Notes: a model not told the origin generated them from the sequence alone. A stretch of 64,000 nt of DNA from Clostridium sp. MD294 (GCF_000364165.2 NZ_CP097810.1:2172130-2236129), one strand, 5' to 3'. Numbered from the stretch's first letter, positions 9,462 through 18,078 are shown. Made by a program: numbers and translations.

Positions 9462-9870
9462 TTGTATAAACCTCCTCTGTAATAATATCATGAGAGTTTC
9501 CTTTTATATCAGTTGTTTTTTCTAATTTCCATTTATTTTGGTCCAACGGAAATTGAAAATAAGTGTCTGCGGGATATGTTCTATTCCATCTATATAATAT
9601 GATTTTTTGAATATTGTTTTGATAATCTAATACTACTGTATTTTCTACAAAGCAATAGTCATTTTCTGATGCAATTTCTAAAAAATTATTTTGTACTATA
9701 ATATGTTCTTTTTGTTCTTCTGAAAACAATTTTGCAGAATAGTCATTCATCAATAGTTTTTTCCCTTTTATTACCTCCATAATATGTTGATACAAGGCAA
9801 TATCTCTGCTTTGCCTTCTATTGTGAAATAACATACCATTATTGTCATCAACACACACTATAATTATCAC
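9454..9870 (-). CDS. Conserved small protein of unknown function paired with the nuclease
   Basis: This 138-residue protein starts at GTG 9870 behind AAAGGAGGCATTATT. It begins with a beta strand and VCVDDNNGMLFHNRRQSRD, then has mixed alpha/beta character without signal peptide or membrane segment. Proteins with this CVD-NGM-F-RRQS-D start are, as far as I recall, found beside the same type of nuclease in Lachnospiraceae and are sometimes labelled ribonuclease Z; no metallo-beta-lactamase HxHxDH motif is present, so that label is not supported. Tight coupling with the nuclease gene suggests a partner, chaperone or immunity role, but this is only inference. Confidence 0.75.
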   Translation of the reverse strand: MIIIVCVDDNNGMLFHNRRQSRDIALYQHIMEVIKGKKLLMNDYSAKLFSEEQKEHIIVQNNFLEIASENDYCFVENTVVLDYQNNIQKIILYRWNRTYPADTYFQFPLDQNKWKLEKTTDIKGNSHDIITEEVYTNE

Positions 9871-9947
9871 AATAATGCCTCCTTTCTTTTTTTAAATAAT
9901 TTATATCATTTTTATTATCATAACATAAAAATATTATTTTAGACACG

Positions 9948-9976
9948 CACATTTTCAAAAATTTATTCATAAAATA
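9948..9976 (+). promoter_or_regulatory. Candidate sigma-K-type promoter of sigK
   Basis: CACA (9948-9951) and CATAAAATA (9968-9976) are 16 bp apart, which matches the sigma-K consensus mACm-16-CATAnnnTA exactly. Transcription would start near 9983, just upstream of the AGGAGG at 9993-9998. Autoregulation of sigK by its own product is established in Bacillus; here it is inferred from the match. Confidence 0.55.
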
Positions 9977-10005
9977 AATTAATGACTCCTTTAGGAGGTG
10001 TGGCT

Positions 10006-10692
10006 GTGCTTACAGTAATATTTAGCACGTTTTTTATGTTTTCTTTTGTATCAGGAAGTAGTTCTTTTCCCAAACCCCTATCAGCAGAAGAAGAAAAAAA
10101 ATACATCTCGCAATTTGAAACAGGTACAGAGGAGGAAAAACAGCAAGCAAAAAATATACTAATAGAGCATAATTTAAGATTAGTAGCACACATTGCTAAA
10201 AAATATAATGGTTTTCAAAAAGACCAAGAAGATTTTATTTCAATAGGCACTATCGGTTTAATCAAAGCAGTTTCTTCTTATCATTCTGAAAAAGGAATTC
10301 GCTTAGCAACATATGCTTCTCGTTGTATTGAAAATGAAATTTTAATGGCACTTAGAGCTTCTAAAAAATATAGTCAAGATATTTCATTGCAAGACCCTAT
10401 TGGAACAGATAGAGATGGTAACGAAATTGTTATGCTAGATATTATCAGTGCTGAAAATGATAATATTGCAGAACAAATTGATTTAAAAATACAGACCAAA
10501 CAGCTTTACAAAAATCTAAAATCTGTTCTCAAAGATAGAGAACAACTTGTAATAGAATTACGGTATGGATTATATGGCGAAAAAGAAGTTACACAACAAG
10601 AAATTGCCAAAATGTTGGGTATCTCTCGTTCTTATGTTTCTCGTATAGAAAAAAAGGCATTAAAAAAATTATATGCAGAAATGAAACAATAA
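10006..10692 (+). CDS. sigK: Sporulation sigma factor SigK (pro-sigma-K)
   Basis: This late mother-cell sigma factor of sporulation has a hydrophobic pro-sequence (VLTVIFSTFFMFSFVSGSSSFPKPLS), sigma region 2 (HNLRLVAHIAKKY to YASRCIENEIL) and region 4 with the helix-turn-helix TQQEIAKMLGISRSYVSRIEKKAL. In Bacillus the pro-sequence is removed by SpoIVFB. The coding sequence is uninterrupted, so no skin element splits it. The frame is open from ATG 9982, but that ATG has no ribosome site and lies at the expected transcription start; AGGAGG (9993-9998) is placed 7 nt before GTG 10006, giving 228 residues. It marks the organism as a spore former. Confidence 0.9.
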   Translation: MLTVIFSTFFMFSFVSGSSSFPKPLSAEEEKKYISQFETGTEEEKQQAKNILIEHNLRLVAHIAKKYNGFQKDQEDFISIGTIGLIKAVSSYHSEKGIRLATYASRCIENEILMALRASKKYSQDISLQDPIGTDRDGNEIVMLDIISAENDNIAEQIDLKIQTKQLYKNLKSVLKDREQLVIELRYGLYGEKEVTQQEIAKMLGISRSYVSRIEKKALKKLYAEMKQ

Positions 10693-10733
10693 TTATATTG
10701 GGCATTTTGCCCTTACATAGATTTTTTTGAAAT

Positions 10734-10760
10734 AAAAAAAGCAGTAAAAATATACTGCCC
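10734..10760 (-). terminator. Intrinsic terminator of the mltG-trmR-trhP operon
   Basis: On the minus strand GCAGTA and TACTGC (10741-10746, 10753-10758) form a stem followed by seven T. The short stem GGGC-ATTTT-GCCC at 10700-10712 upstream may end sigK but lacks a close T run. Confidence 0.8.
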
Positions 10761-10783
10761 TTTTCTATCACATACTTTATAAA

Positions 10784-12019
10784 CTATTCTAAAACAGCTT
10801 TTCTCATCATATCAAATTCTTTTACTGGCCTATCAAACTGTACTTTTAATATCTGTTGAGGGTGTGGTGCAGATAAAATTTTCTCTCCTTGCTCATTCCA
10901 CATATTTTCTACTTTCATAGAAAAAGAAATTCCTTTCGCTGGCATTACTTCAATTACTTCTCCAACAGAAAATTTATTTCTTTGTTCTACAATAGCACAG
11001 TTATTTTTATCAGAATTTTGTTTTATCATGCCTATAAAATCGTATTCTCTAATATAACTGTTATTAGTATAAACCTGCTGATTGCCGTCAGGCTTCCCAT
11101 AATAAAATGCTGTTGTATAATCTCTATGGCTTGCTTTTGAAACTTCCTGCATATATAAAGGAATATTTTGCTGATATTTTTCGACATTTTCAAAATAATC
11201 GTCAATTGCCATGCGATATGCTTTTATTACAGTTCCTACATAAAAAGGTGTTTTCATTCTTCCTTCAATTTTTAAACTTACAACACCTGCGTCTATCAAA
11301 TCAGGAATATGTTCTAGCATACAAAGGTCTTTTGAATTATAAATATAAGTACCTCTTTCATTCTCTTCTATAGGCATATATTCTCCCGGCCTTGTTTCTT
11401 CCACTAAATGGTATTTCCATCTGCAAGGGTGAGCACAAGCTCCTTTATTGGCATCACGGTTACTTAAGTAATTGCTCAGAAGACATCTTCCTGAATAAGA
11501 AATACACATAGCACCATGTACAAAAGCCTCTATGTCCATATCCTGTGGTATATTTTGACGAATTTGTTTAATTTCTTTTAGAGAAAGCTCTCTTGCTACT
11601 ACAATTCTTTTTGCTCCTAACTGATACCACATTTGTGCACTTTTATAATTTGTATTATTTGCTTGTGTAGAAATGTGTATTTCTAAATCAGGTGCTGCTT
11701 CTTTTGCTACAGAAAACACGCCTAAATCTGAAATTAAAATAGCATCTGCACCCATATGCTGCACTTGCTTAAAATATTCCGCCATACCTTCAAAATCTGC
11801 ATTATGGGCATAAATATTGGCTGTTACATATACTTTTACACCATGTGCATGAGCAAAATCAATACCTTCTTTCATATTGTCTATGTCAAAATTTTTTGCT
11901 TTTGCTCTTAAGCCATAAGCTTCTCCTCCAATGTATACTGCATCTGCACCATAAAGTACAGCTATTTTTAATTTTTCTAAATCACCTGCTGGTGCTAATA
12001 ACTCTGGCTTTTGTATCAT
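10784..12019 (-). CDS. trhP: U32 family tRNA hydroxylation protein TrhP
   Basis: This 411-residue U32-family protein begins MIQKPELLAPAGDLEKLKIAVLYGADAVY and carries the family signature around GAMCISYSGRCLLSNYLSNRDANKGACAHPCRWKY, whose four cysteines (in CIS, RCLL, ACAH, PCRW) are characteristic. Members once called peptidases include TrhP (YrrO in Bacillus), needed to make 5-hydroxyuridine at position 34 of tRNAs. Direct linkage to trmR, which methylates that product, supports this role over proteolysis. The frame opens at 12073 overlapping trmR, but ATG 12019 follows AAAGGAG and fits the family N-terminus. A second U32 paralogue (YrrN-like) is not present here. Confidence 0.85.
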   Translation of the reverse strand: MIQKPELLAPAGDLEKLKIAVLYGADAVYIGGEAYGLRAKAKNFDIDNMKEGIDFAHAHGVKVYVTANIYAHNADFEGMAEYFKQVQHMGADAILISDLGVFSVAKEAAPDLEIHISTQANNTNYKSAQMWYQLGAKRIVVARELSLKEIKQIRQNIPQDMDIEAFVHGAMCISYSGRCLLSNYLSNRDANKGACAHPCRWKYHLVEETRPGEYMPIEENERGTYIYNSKDLCMLEHIPDLIDAGVVSLKIEGRMKTPFYVGTVIKAYRMAIDDYFENVEKYQQNIPLYMQEVSKASHRDYTTAFYYGKPDGNQQVYTNNSYIREYDFIGMIKQNSDKNNCAIVEQRNKFSVGEVIEVMPAKGISFSMKVENMWNEQGEKILSAPHPQQILKVQFDRPVKEFDMMRKAVLE

Positions 12020-12069
12020 TTTTTTCTCCTTTATTTCTTTGTTTAAATCCACTTTTTTCATTAAAATTA

Positions 12070-12726
12070 TCATTCATCACTTTTTTTATAGCAAACTGCT
12101 ACACCATCTCCCACTGGCAATATACAGGACTCCAATGCTGCATGGTGGGAAATATCCCATAAAAAGTTTCTCATTCTTTTGTGTATTGTTCTTTGTCTTC
12201 TTGGAACACTAAAACGTGTTTTAGCAATGCTGCCTCCTTGTAAAACATCATCTACAATCAATATACCTCCTACGGGCAAAAGACGTATACAGTGTGGCAA
12301 AAAATTGCCATACTGTCCTTTTGCTGCATCTAAAAATATTACATCATATTTTTCCTGCAGTGTAGGCAGTATATCTGCTGCATCTCCCTCCAATATTGTA
12401 ATCACATTTTCTAAATTCATTTTTTTAATATTTTCTCTTGCATCTTTAAGCATTACTTCAAAACGGTCTATTGTTGTAATAGTACCTCCTTGTTGCAAAT
12501 ATTGGCTCATAAGACCAGCCGAAAAAGCAACTGCTGTACCAATTTCAAGTATTTTTTTTGGTTTTTTAATAGAAAGTAATACACTTAAAAGCCTTGCTGT
12601 TTCATGAGGTATAATAGGCACATCTTCCGCAATAGATTTTTTTTGTATTTCTCCTAATATACCATCATACATTGGTTGTACTGTTCTTAAATACAAATTC
12701 ATTTCTTCATCTGTTACATAATTCAT
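12070..12726 (-). CDS. trmR: tRNA 5-hydroxyuridine methyltransferase TrmR (O-methyltransferase)
   Basis: This class I SAM-dependent O-methyltransferase of the catechol-OMT-like family has the SAM-binding segment ILEIGTAVAFSAGLMSQYL, the acidic residue in TTIDRF and the metal-binding motif DVIFLDAAKGQYGNF followed by IVDDVL. In Bacillus, TrmR (YrrM) converts ho5U34 to mo5U34 in tRNA. Its position between mltG and trhP is the same as in Bacillus. The frame is open from TTG 12747, but ATG 12726 sits 4 nt after the mltG stop and 8 nt behind AGGGA, so it is preferred (218 residues). Confidence 0.88.
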   Translation of the reverse strand: MNYVTDEEMNLYLRTVQPMYDGILGEIQKKSIAEDVPIIPHETARLLSVLLSIKKPKKILEIGTAVAFSAGLMSQYLQQGGTITTIDRFEVMLKDARENIKKMNLENVITILEGDAADILPTLQEKYDVIFLDAAKGQYGNFLPHCIRLLPVGGILIVDDVLQGGSIAKTRFSVPRRQRTIHKRMRNFLWDISHHAALESCILPVGDGVAVCYKKSDE

Positions 12727-12730
12727 ACTA

Positions 12731-14083
12731 TCATTCCCTGCTTGCAAAATAGTTATCTCTTGCTTTTATAAAATCTTCATAAGTTTCTGTAAATACATGG
12801 TTGCTACTTCCATATTTTTCTACAACATAATAAATATAATTGTTGTCTTCTGGGTGCAATGCTGCCTCTAATGCTGCAGAACCTGGATTTGAAATAGGGC
12901 CAATAGGAAGACCTTCCACTTGATACGTATTATAAGGAGAACTATATTCTAAGTCAGACTCCATAACACGGTCTTTTGTAGTACCTTGTGCATATAACAC
13001 AGTAGCGTCTATTTGTAATTTCATACCTTGCTCTAAACGGTTTCTAATTACACCTGCTGCTCTTGCCCTTTCTTCTGGTACTTGTATTTCTGCCTCTACA
13101 ATAGAAGCTATTGTTACAATTTCATCTAATGTATGTTCTGACTGTTCCAAATTGTCTTTTATACTTTGTGTATATTCTATTTCAAAGCGTTGTAGCATTT
13201 TATCAATTAGTTGATGTGCTGTAACGCCATCATAGAGTGTATAGGTTGCTGGAAATAAATATCCTTCCAATTTGTATCTTCTATCTGGTGAAGTTGGTAA
13301 ATCTTTTAAAAATTCATAGTCAAATTCTCCTGTATTGACTTCATTAATAAATTCTTCTGCTGTCATAATATCTTGTTCCTGCAATCTTTGTGCAATTTTG
13401 TCTATTGTAAAACCTTCTGGTATTACTAACTGATATGTTTCTTCTGCTTCTCCGCCTTTTTGAAGCAATTCCATAATTTGCTGATGTGTCATACTTGTAT
13501 TTAAAGTATAATTTCCCTTTTGAAATGTACCATCATAATTATTTAATTTACTTTCTAATTTAAAACGGAATACGCTTTTAATTAAATTCTTCTCTTTTAA
13601 TATTTCCGCAATATCTGATGTACTTGCTCCTTCTGGTATTGTAACAGCAACATCTTCTCCAACATCTGTTGCAACACCCGGATTAGAAGGCATCATTAGA
13701 CTTCTAAAAAATTGAAATGCCCCTAAACAAAGCCCAATACAAATGAAAAATAATAGCAATGTAGAAAGTATTTTTTTTCTTCGTTGTTTCTTTTTTTGCT
13801 TTCTTTTTCTTTCCAAATTTTTTCTGCCTTCTTCTTTGTATTGCCTTTCTGGCATTCTTACAGCTTGTGTTCTGTTATTGTAGTGTGTTTGTTTTGTTTG
13901 CCTTTGCCTTATTTGTTTTTGTTGTGTTCTCTCTCCTCTAGTAGCTCTACTTTGTTGATGTAATTTTTGTTCTTCACGTGTTCTATTAAATTGCTGTTCT
14001 TCCGAAAATATCTCACGTAAAAAACGATTTTTTTCTTCTTCGTTCCCTAATAAATTACTATTATGTCCGTCTTTTTCCTCCAC
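12731..14083 (-). CDS. mltG: Endolytic murein transglycosylase MltG
   Basis: This YceG-like lytic transglycosylase cleaves nascent peptidoglycan strands at the membrane. It has an unusually long, basic and Gln-rich cytoplasmic N-terminus (residues 1-104), a single membrane segment (about 105-125), a LysM-like part and the catalytic domain with Glu330 in IASIVEAEIQVPEERARAAGV. The start is GTG 14083 behind GGAGGTGTCAGA. It is the first gene of the mltG-trmR-trhP operon, an order shared with Bacillus. The N-terminal Arg/Gln/Lys tract (about 30-104) may bind nucleic acid or a division protein; that is speculation. Confidence 0.92.
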   Translation of the reverse strand: MEEKDGHNSNLLGNEEEKNRFLREIFSEEQQFNRTREEQKLHQQSRATRGERTQQKQIRQRQTKQTHYNNRTQAVRMPERQYKEEGRKNLERKRKQKKKQRRKKILSTLLLFFICIGLCLGAFQFFRSLMMPSNPGVATDVGEDVAVTIPEGASTSDIAEILKEKNLIKSVFRFKLESKLNNYDGTFQKGNYTLNTSMTHQQIMELLQKGGEAEETYQLVIPEGFTIDKIAQRLQEQDIMTAEEFINEVNTGEFDYEFLKDLPTSPDRRYKLEGYLFPATYTLYDGVTAHQLIDKMLQRFEIEYTQSIKDNLEQSEHTLDEIVTIASIVEAEIQVPEERARAAGVIRNRLEQGMKLQIDATVLYAQGTTKDRVMESDLEYSSPYNTYQVEGLPIGPISNPGSAALEAALHPEDNNYIYYVVEKYGSSNHVFTETYEDFIKARDNYFASRE

Positions 14084-14391
14084 TCTGACACCTCCAAATT
14101 ACTTCAAAATACTTACAAAACTAATTTATTATACAATAGTTCTTACCTAAATGACAATAAAAAATAATAAATTGTATTATAAAATTATTCCATACTATAA
14201 ATTTACAAATAGTATTGTCACTTTTGTTTTGTGGTATTTTACTATTTTTTGCATGATATTGCCTGTAATTGATATAGAATTCTTAAAAAACTCTTATATC
14301 TTCTGCAATATTATTGCACTTTTTCCAATTACTGATTATAATTATATTTCAGATAGTAATGTTAGTATGGTGAAAATATAGCTGTTTCCCA
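14084..14391. other. Divergent intergenic stretch between mltG and folC
   Basis: AT-rich and divergent, so it must hold promoters for both neighbours. A 76-codon frame at 14151-14381 has no ribosome site and biased composition and is not called. Nothing else is recognised until the paired hairpins beginning at 14392. Confidence 0.5.
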
Positions 14392-14449
14392 AGTAAAAGA
14401 ATTTAGTGGGAGCTTTGCTCCCACTAAGGTTCTTTACTTAGTAAAGAAC
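14392..14449 (+). repeat. Overlapping inverted repeats in the folC leader
   Basis: AGTAAAAGAATTTAGTGGGA and the next two bases (14392-14413) pair with 14417-14438 across a TTT loop (10 perfect GC-containing pairs near the loop). The 3' arm of that hairpin, GTTCTTTACT (14429-14438), is also perfectly complementary to AGTAAAGAAC (14440-14449). The two structures are mutually exclusive in part. No T run follows, so this is not a plain terminator. It lies about 50 bp before folC. Confidence 0.7.
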
Positions 14450-14501
14450 TAAATACTACACTATATAAGTACAAAAGCAAAATAACTTTAAGGGGGCAAT
14501 T

Positions 14502-15797
14502 ATGAACTATCAGCAAGCCTTAATATATATCAATCAAATTTCTTCATTTCGTTCTACAACAACACTTGGACTATCTAGAATACAACAACTTTTAGAAAGA
14601 ATAGGAAACCCTCAAAAGCAATTAAAATGTATTCATGTTGCAGGCACAAACGGAAAAGGTTCTGCCTGTGCTATGTTACAAAGTATACTCACTCAAAGCG
14701 GTTATAAAACAGCTTTGTATACCTCTCCTCATTTGATAAAATACAACGAACGTTATCAAATTGATGGTGCTTATATATCAGATGAGAAATTTGCACAAGA
14801 AGTTTGTTTTATAAAAAAACATTATACACAAATGATTGATGAAGGTTTTGAAGCTCCTACATTGTTTGAATTTTTAACTGCTATCTGTTTTCATTATTTT
14901 GCACAGCAAAATGTAGATATAGTGTTGTTGGAAACAGGCTTAGGTGGTTTATCTGATGCTACTAATATAATCGAAAATCCACTTCTTTGTTTAATTATGT
15001 CTATTGGTATAGACCATATAGAATTTTTAGGAAACACCATTGAACAAATTGCAATAGAAAAAGCAGGCATTATAAAACAAAATTGTGCTGTAGTGTTGTA
15101 TCCTCAGAAGAATTTAGTATATAATAAAATAGCAGATATTTGTAAACAAAAACAATCTCCTCTTTACGATTTGCAAAATAATGTTAAAACAAAAATACTT
15201 TTGCAAAATTTAGAAAAGACATTATTCTCTGTTTCTACAAAATATTTTCAATATGATATGGTAAATTTATCATTATTAGGGGAGTATCAAATACAAAATT
15301 GTATTACTGTATTGTTAGCTTGTCATGTATTGAAACAATATGGTTTTCATTTAACAGAACAAACTATATTAAATAGTATCCAAAAAACAAAATGGCAAGG
15401 TAGAATGGAAATAATACAACATTATCCTATTGTAATATTAGACGGAGCACATAATATAGATGGCATTATTATGCTTTCTCATTCTATCAAAAAATATTTC
15501 AAACATAAAAAAATAACACTTCTTATAGGTGTATTGCAGGAGAAAGAATATCAAAAAATGATTGATATTATACTTCCTATGGTAGATATTGTAGTATTAA
15601 CAGAACCTATGAGTAGCAGAAAATTAGATATTGAAAAATTAGAAAAAACAATGCAATATTCTCATAAAAAAATATTAAAAAATGCTCATGTAATAGAAGC
15701 ATATCAAACAGCACTATCTATTACAGCAAAAAAAGATATATTACTTTGCTGTGGTTCTCTTTATATGATTGGAGAAATTAAATCAGCACAAATGTAA
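14502..15797 (+). CDS. folC: Folylpolyglutamate synthase / dihydrofolate synthase
   Basis: This 431-residue Mur-ligase-family enzyme adds glutamate to dihydropteroate and/or folates. It has the P-loop GTNGKGS (48-54), the VLLETGLGGLSDATN segment with catalytic acidic residues, the SIGIDHIEFLGNT motif and the GRMEIIQHYPIVILDGAHN motif at the start of the C-terminal domain. It starts at ATG 14502 behind AAGGGGGCAATT. No other folate gene is next to it. The size matches the usual 420-440 residues. Confidence 0.93.
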   Translation: MNYQQALIYINQISSFRSTTTLGLSRIQQLLERIGNPQKQLKCIHVAGTNGKGSACAMLQSILTQSGYKTALYTSPHLIKYNERYQIDGAYISDEKFAQEVCFIKKHYTQMIDEGFEAPTLFEFLTAICFHYFAQQNVDIVLLETGLGGLSDATNIIENPLLCLIMSIGIDHIEFLGNTIEQIAIEKAGIIKQNCAVVLYPQKNLVYNKIADICKQKQSPLYDLQNNVKTKILLQNLEKTLFSVSTKYFQYDMVNLSLLGEYQIQNCITVLLACHVLKQYGFHLTEQTILNSIQKTKWQGRMEIIQHYPIVILDGAHNIDGIIMLSHSIKKYFKHKKITLLIGVLQEKEYQKMIDIILPMVDIVVLTEPMSSRKLDIEKLEKTMQYSHKKILKNAHVIEAYQTALSITAKKDILLCCGSLYMIGEIKSAQM

Positions 15798-15910
15798 ATA
15801 AAAACTGTACAAAAATAGAATAGAAATGGTATTATACTATTTCATACTTTTTTATAAATGATATTATTTGTAACTAAAAAAACGACATCTCTTATCTGGA
15901 GGTTTTATAT

Positions 15911-16096
15911 ATGATAGATTTTAAACAAGAACTTTCTAAATACCAACCTATATTAGAATTAGAACGAATAGAGGACTCTATTCATACTAGCGAAGTACAA
16001 GACATTCTTGACATACTACAGCACCTTTCAAAAGGTGCTTATACTCAAACAATGCAAAATCAAACAGTACACAGTCGACCAAAACAAAATTCTTAA
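15911..16096 (+). CDS. Small acidic protein of unknown function (61 aa)
   Basis: ATG 15911 follows a clear TCTGGAGGTTTTATAT. The product (MIDFKQELSKYQPILELERIEDSI...) is mostly helical with an amphipathic centre and a polar C-terminus. It ends 12 bp before the zinc-ribbon/TPR gene, which has its own AAGGAG, so the two are probably co-transcribed. Function is not recognised; the ribosome site and spacing support a real gene. Confidence 0.7.
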   Translation: MIDFKQELSKYQPILELERIEDSIHTSEVQDILDILQHLSKGAYTQTMQNQTVHSRPKQNS

Positions 16097-16108
16097 GGAG
16101 AATGTCTA

Positions 16109-17536
16109 ATGAAATGTCCAAATTGTGGTTATTTTATACGTCAAGGGGTAGTTTGCCCAAATTGTGGTGTAGACGCCTTTATATTTAGAAAAACTCGTAA
16201 TACTTCAATTCGTTTATATAATAAGGGATTAGAACAAGCAAAATCACGTGATTTAACAGGTGCCATTAAATCATTAGAACAAAGTATACTTTTTGATAAA
16301 AATAATTATATTGCACGTAATCTATTAGGATTAGTATATCATGAAAAAGGACAAATTGCAGATGCTTTGAAACAATGGATTGTAAGTGCTTCTATAGAAC
16401 ACAAAAATAATCCTGCTTCTCGTTATATGGACATATTACAAAAAGATGGTAGAAAAATGGAGAAAAAAAATGACGCTGTCCAGTTTTATAATCAAGCAAT
16501 TGCTTATTTGCAGCAAGGAAGTGATGATTTAGCACTAATACAATTAAAACGTGCCTTAGACTATAATAGTAATTTTGTGGAAGCTTGTAATTTAATGACA
16601 CTTTGTTGTCTACAAGAAAAAAATTTTAATAGAGCTTCTTATTTTGTGCAAAAAGTGCTTAAAATCGACCAGTATAATCCTACTGCCTTGCATTATGCAA
16701 GAGAATTAGATATTGCAATGAATAAAAAATCAGCAAAAAACAATACAGATAACAATACTGCAAAAAGAACAGATGCTGCTCCCCCTGTTCCCACATATCG
16801 CAAACAAATTCGTCAAAGCAGCTTTAAAAATGAAATCATTGCCTTTTTTATTGGTGGTGTTAGCGTTGCTATTGTATTGCTTTCTTTGGTGATGCCTGCA
16901 TTATCTGAACAAAAAGATAAAACTATTGATGATTTACGCTCTAAAGTGTCATCTGCTACAGCAAATGGTAATATTACACCTGAAGAACTGACAGAACTAC
17001 GTGAAAGAGCAGAAAAATTAGAAAAAGAAAATGAAAAGTATAAAGCAGAAGCTGTAAAACAACAAAATATTACGCTATTACAAGAAGCATCTGCTCTAGC
17101 AGAAAATAATAATTTTATTGATTCTGCTGCTAAAATTATTTTAATTGATACTTCAAACTTTTCAGAAGAAGAAAATGTTGCACTAAATGCACTAAAATCA
17201 TCTGTTTTACCAGAAGCAACTTCTATATTATATACACAAGGACGAAATGAATTTTTAAATAAAAATTATGATGTAGCAAAAGAAAATTTTGAAAACTGTT
17301 TAAAATATGCTTCTTCTGAAGATTTCATTGATGATGCGTTTTATTATTTAGGACAAATTGCACAAGAAAAAGGTGATGTTACAGCGGCAATAGAATACTA
17401 TCAAAGAATTATAGAAAAATATCCAGACTCTAATAATGTTGCTAACGCCCAAAATGCTTTAGAACAACTAAATGCTACTGCTGTACCTGAAGAAGAACCT
17501 CAACCAGAAGAAAATACAGAACAAAATACAAATTAA
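16109..17536 (+). CDS. Zinc-ribbon, TPR-repeat membrane protein
   Basis: This 475-residue protein starts with a zinc ribbon (Cys3, Cys6, Cys16, Cys19), followed by cytoplasmic TPR units (about 35-205), a Lys/Thr/Pro-rich linker, one membrane segment (about 245-266), a coiled coil (about 275-320) and a second TPR block with a YbgF-like repeat DDAFYYLGQIAQEKGDVTAAIEYYQRIIEKYP near the C-terminus. It ends in an acidic tail. It is likely a membrane scaffold with TPR domains on both faces; partners are unknown. Start ATG 16109 follows AAGGAGAATGTCTA. Confidence 0.85.
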   Translation: MKCPNCGYFIRQGVVCPNCGVDAFIFRKTRNTSIRLYNKGLEQAKSRDLTGAIKSLEQSILFDKNNYIARNLLGLVYHEKGQIADALKQWIVSASIEHKNNPASRYMDILQKDGRKMEKKNDAVQFYNQAIAYLQQGSDDLALIQLKRALDYNSNFVEACNLMTLCCLQEKNFNRASYFVQKVLKIDQYNPTALHYARELDIAMNKKSAKNNTDNNTAKRTDAAPPVPTYRKQIRQSSFKNEIIAFFIGGVSVAIVLLSLVMPALSEQKDKTIDDLRSKVSSATANGNITPEELTELRERAEKLEKENEKYKAEAVKQQNITLLQEASALAENNNFIDSAAKIILIDTSNFSEEENVALNALKSSVLPEATSILYTQGRNEFLNKNYDVAKENFENCLKYASSEDFIDDAFYYLGQIAQEKGDVTAAIEYYQRIIEKYPDSNNVANAQNALEQLNATAVPEEEPQPEENTEQNTN

Positions 17537-17553
17537 ATTGTTTATCAATAATA

Positions 17554-17590
17554 AGTAATACCCTCGCATTTTTATGCTATGGGTATTACT
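17554..17590 (+). terminator. Strong hairpin after the TPR gene, possible terminator
   Basis: AGTAATACCC (17554-17563) pairs with GGGTATTACT (17581-17590), with an inner GCAT-TTTT-ATGC stem. The following sequence is only mildly T-rich, so termination is likely but not certain. Confidence 0.6.
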
Positions 17591-17640
17591 AGTATTGTTA
17601 TACAACAGTTGATATTGAGGCATAAAGAAAGGAAATGACT

Positions 17641-18048
17641 ATGATACATTGTATTTTTATTGTCATTTTTACATTGTTTATTGCATTTCAAAATATAATA
17701 CCTATGGCAATAGAAAAAAAAGCTAACTTTGTATGCTTTATACTATTTATTGTGTATTTATATTGCTGGTATAAAGTATTAAAAAAATTTAGTATAGAAA
17801 AAAATATGCTTTATTTAAAATTTTCAGCTATATTTTGGTTTGTTGTACTATTATTTCATATTCTATATATGTCTTGGCAAAGGTATGGAGTACATTTTCC
17901 TTTGTTATCTCCTTTTGTACTATTTGTATATAGTCTATTTTGGGGATTTAGCTTTTTATCAAAACAATATTTGTTACTGTTATCTATTGGTATATCTTTA
18001 TTTTATTTCTGTATTTCATTAAATCATATTAAAAAAATAGTCCCCTAA
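17641..18048 (+). CDS. Small integral membrane protein of unknown function
   Basis: This is a 135-residue, very hydrophobic protein with four predicted membrane segments (about 1-20, 28-48, 60-80 and 90-125) and short basic loops. ATG 17641 is preferred over ATG 17635 because AAAGGAA abuts the latter and is properly spaced for the former. No family is recognised. It is separated from the TPR gene by a hairpin and converges with the 18061-18693 gene. Confidence 0.6.
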   Translation: MIHCIFIVIFTLFIAFQNIIPMAIEKKANFVCFILFIVYLYCWYKVLKKFSIEKNMLYLKFSAIFWFVVLLFHILYMSWQRYGVHFPLLSPFVLFVYSLFWGFSFLSKQYLLLLSIGISLFYFCISLNHIKKIVP

Positions 18049-18078
18049 CTTTTGTTTTTGTTAGAGGATTATCTTTTT
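18041..18078. terminator. Convergent intrinsic terminator
   Basis: TCCCCTAAC (18041-18049) pairs with GTTAGAGGA (18060-18068, one mismatch), followed by TTATCTTTTT. An A run at 18031-18037 supplies the T run for the opposite strand. It overlaps the last codons of the minus-strand gene. Confidence 0.75.

Noticed and set aside
9963..10193. 76-codon minus-strand frame at the start of sigK
   Set aside because: It lies antisense to sigK and across its promoter; no ribosome site and Cys/Ser-rich shadow composition.
12179..12607. 142-codon frame opposite trmR
   Set aside because: Fully antisense to a well-supported methyltransferase; Ser/Ile-rich mirror of the real gene and no ribosome site.
14151..14381. 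76-codon plus-strand frame between mltG and folC
   Set aside because: No ribosome site, Ile/Tyr-rich product as expected from translated AT-rich spacer, and no coding neighbours on that strand.
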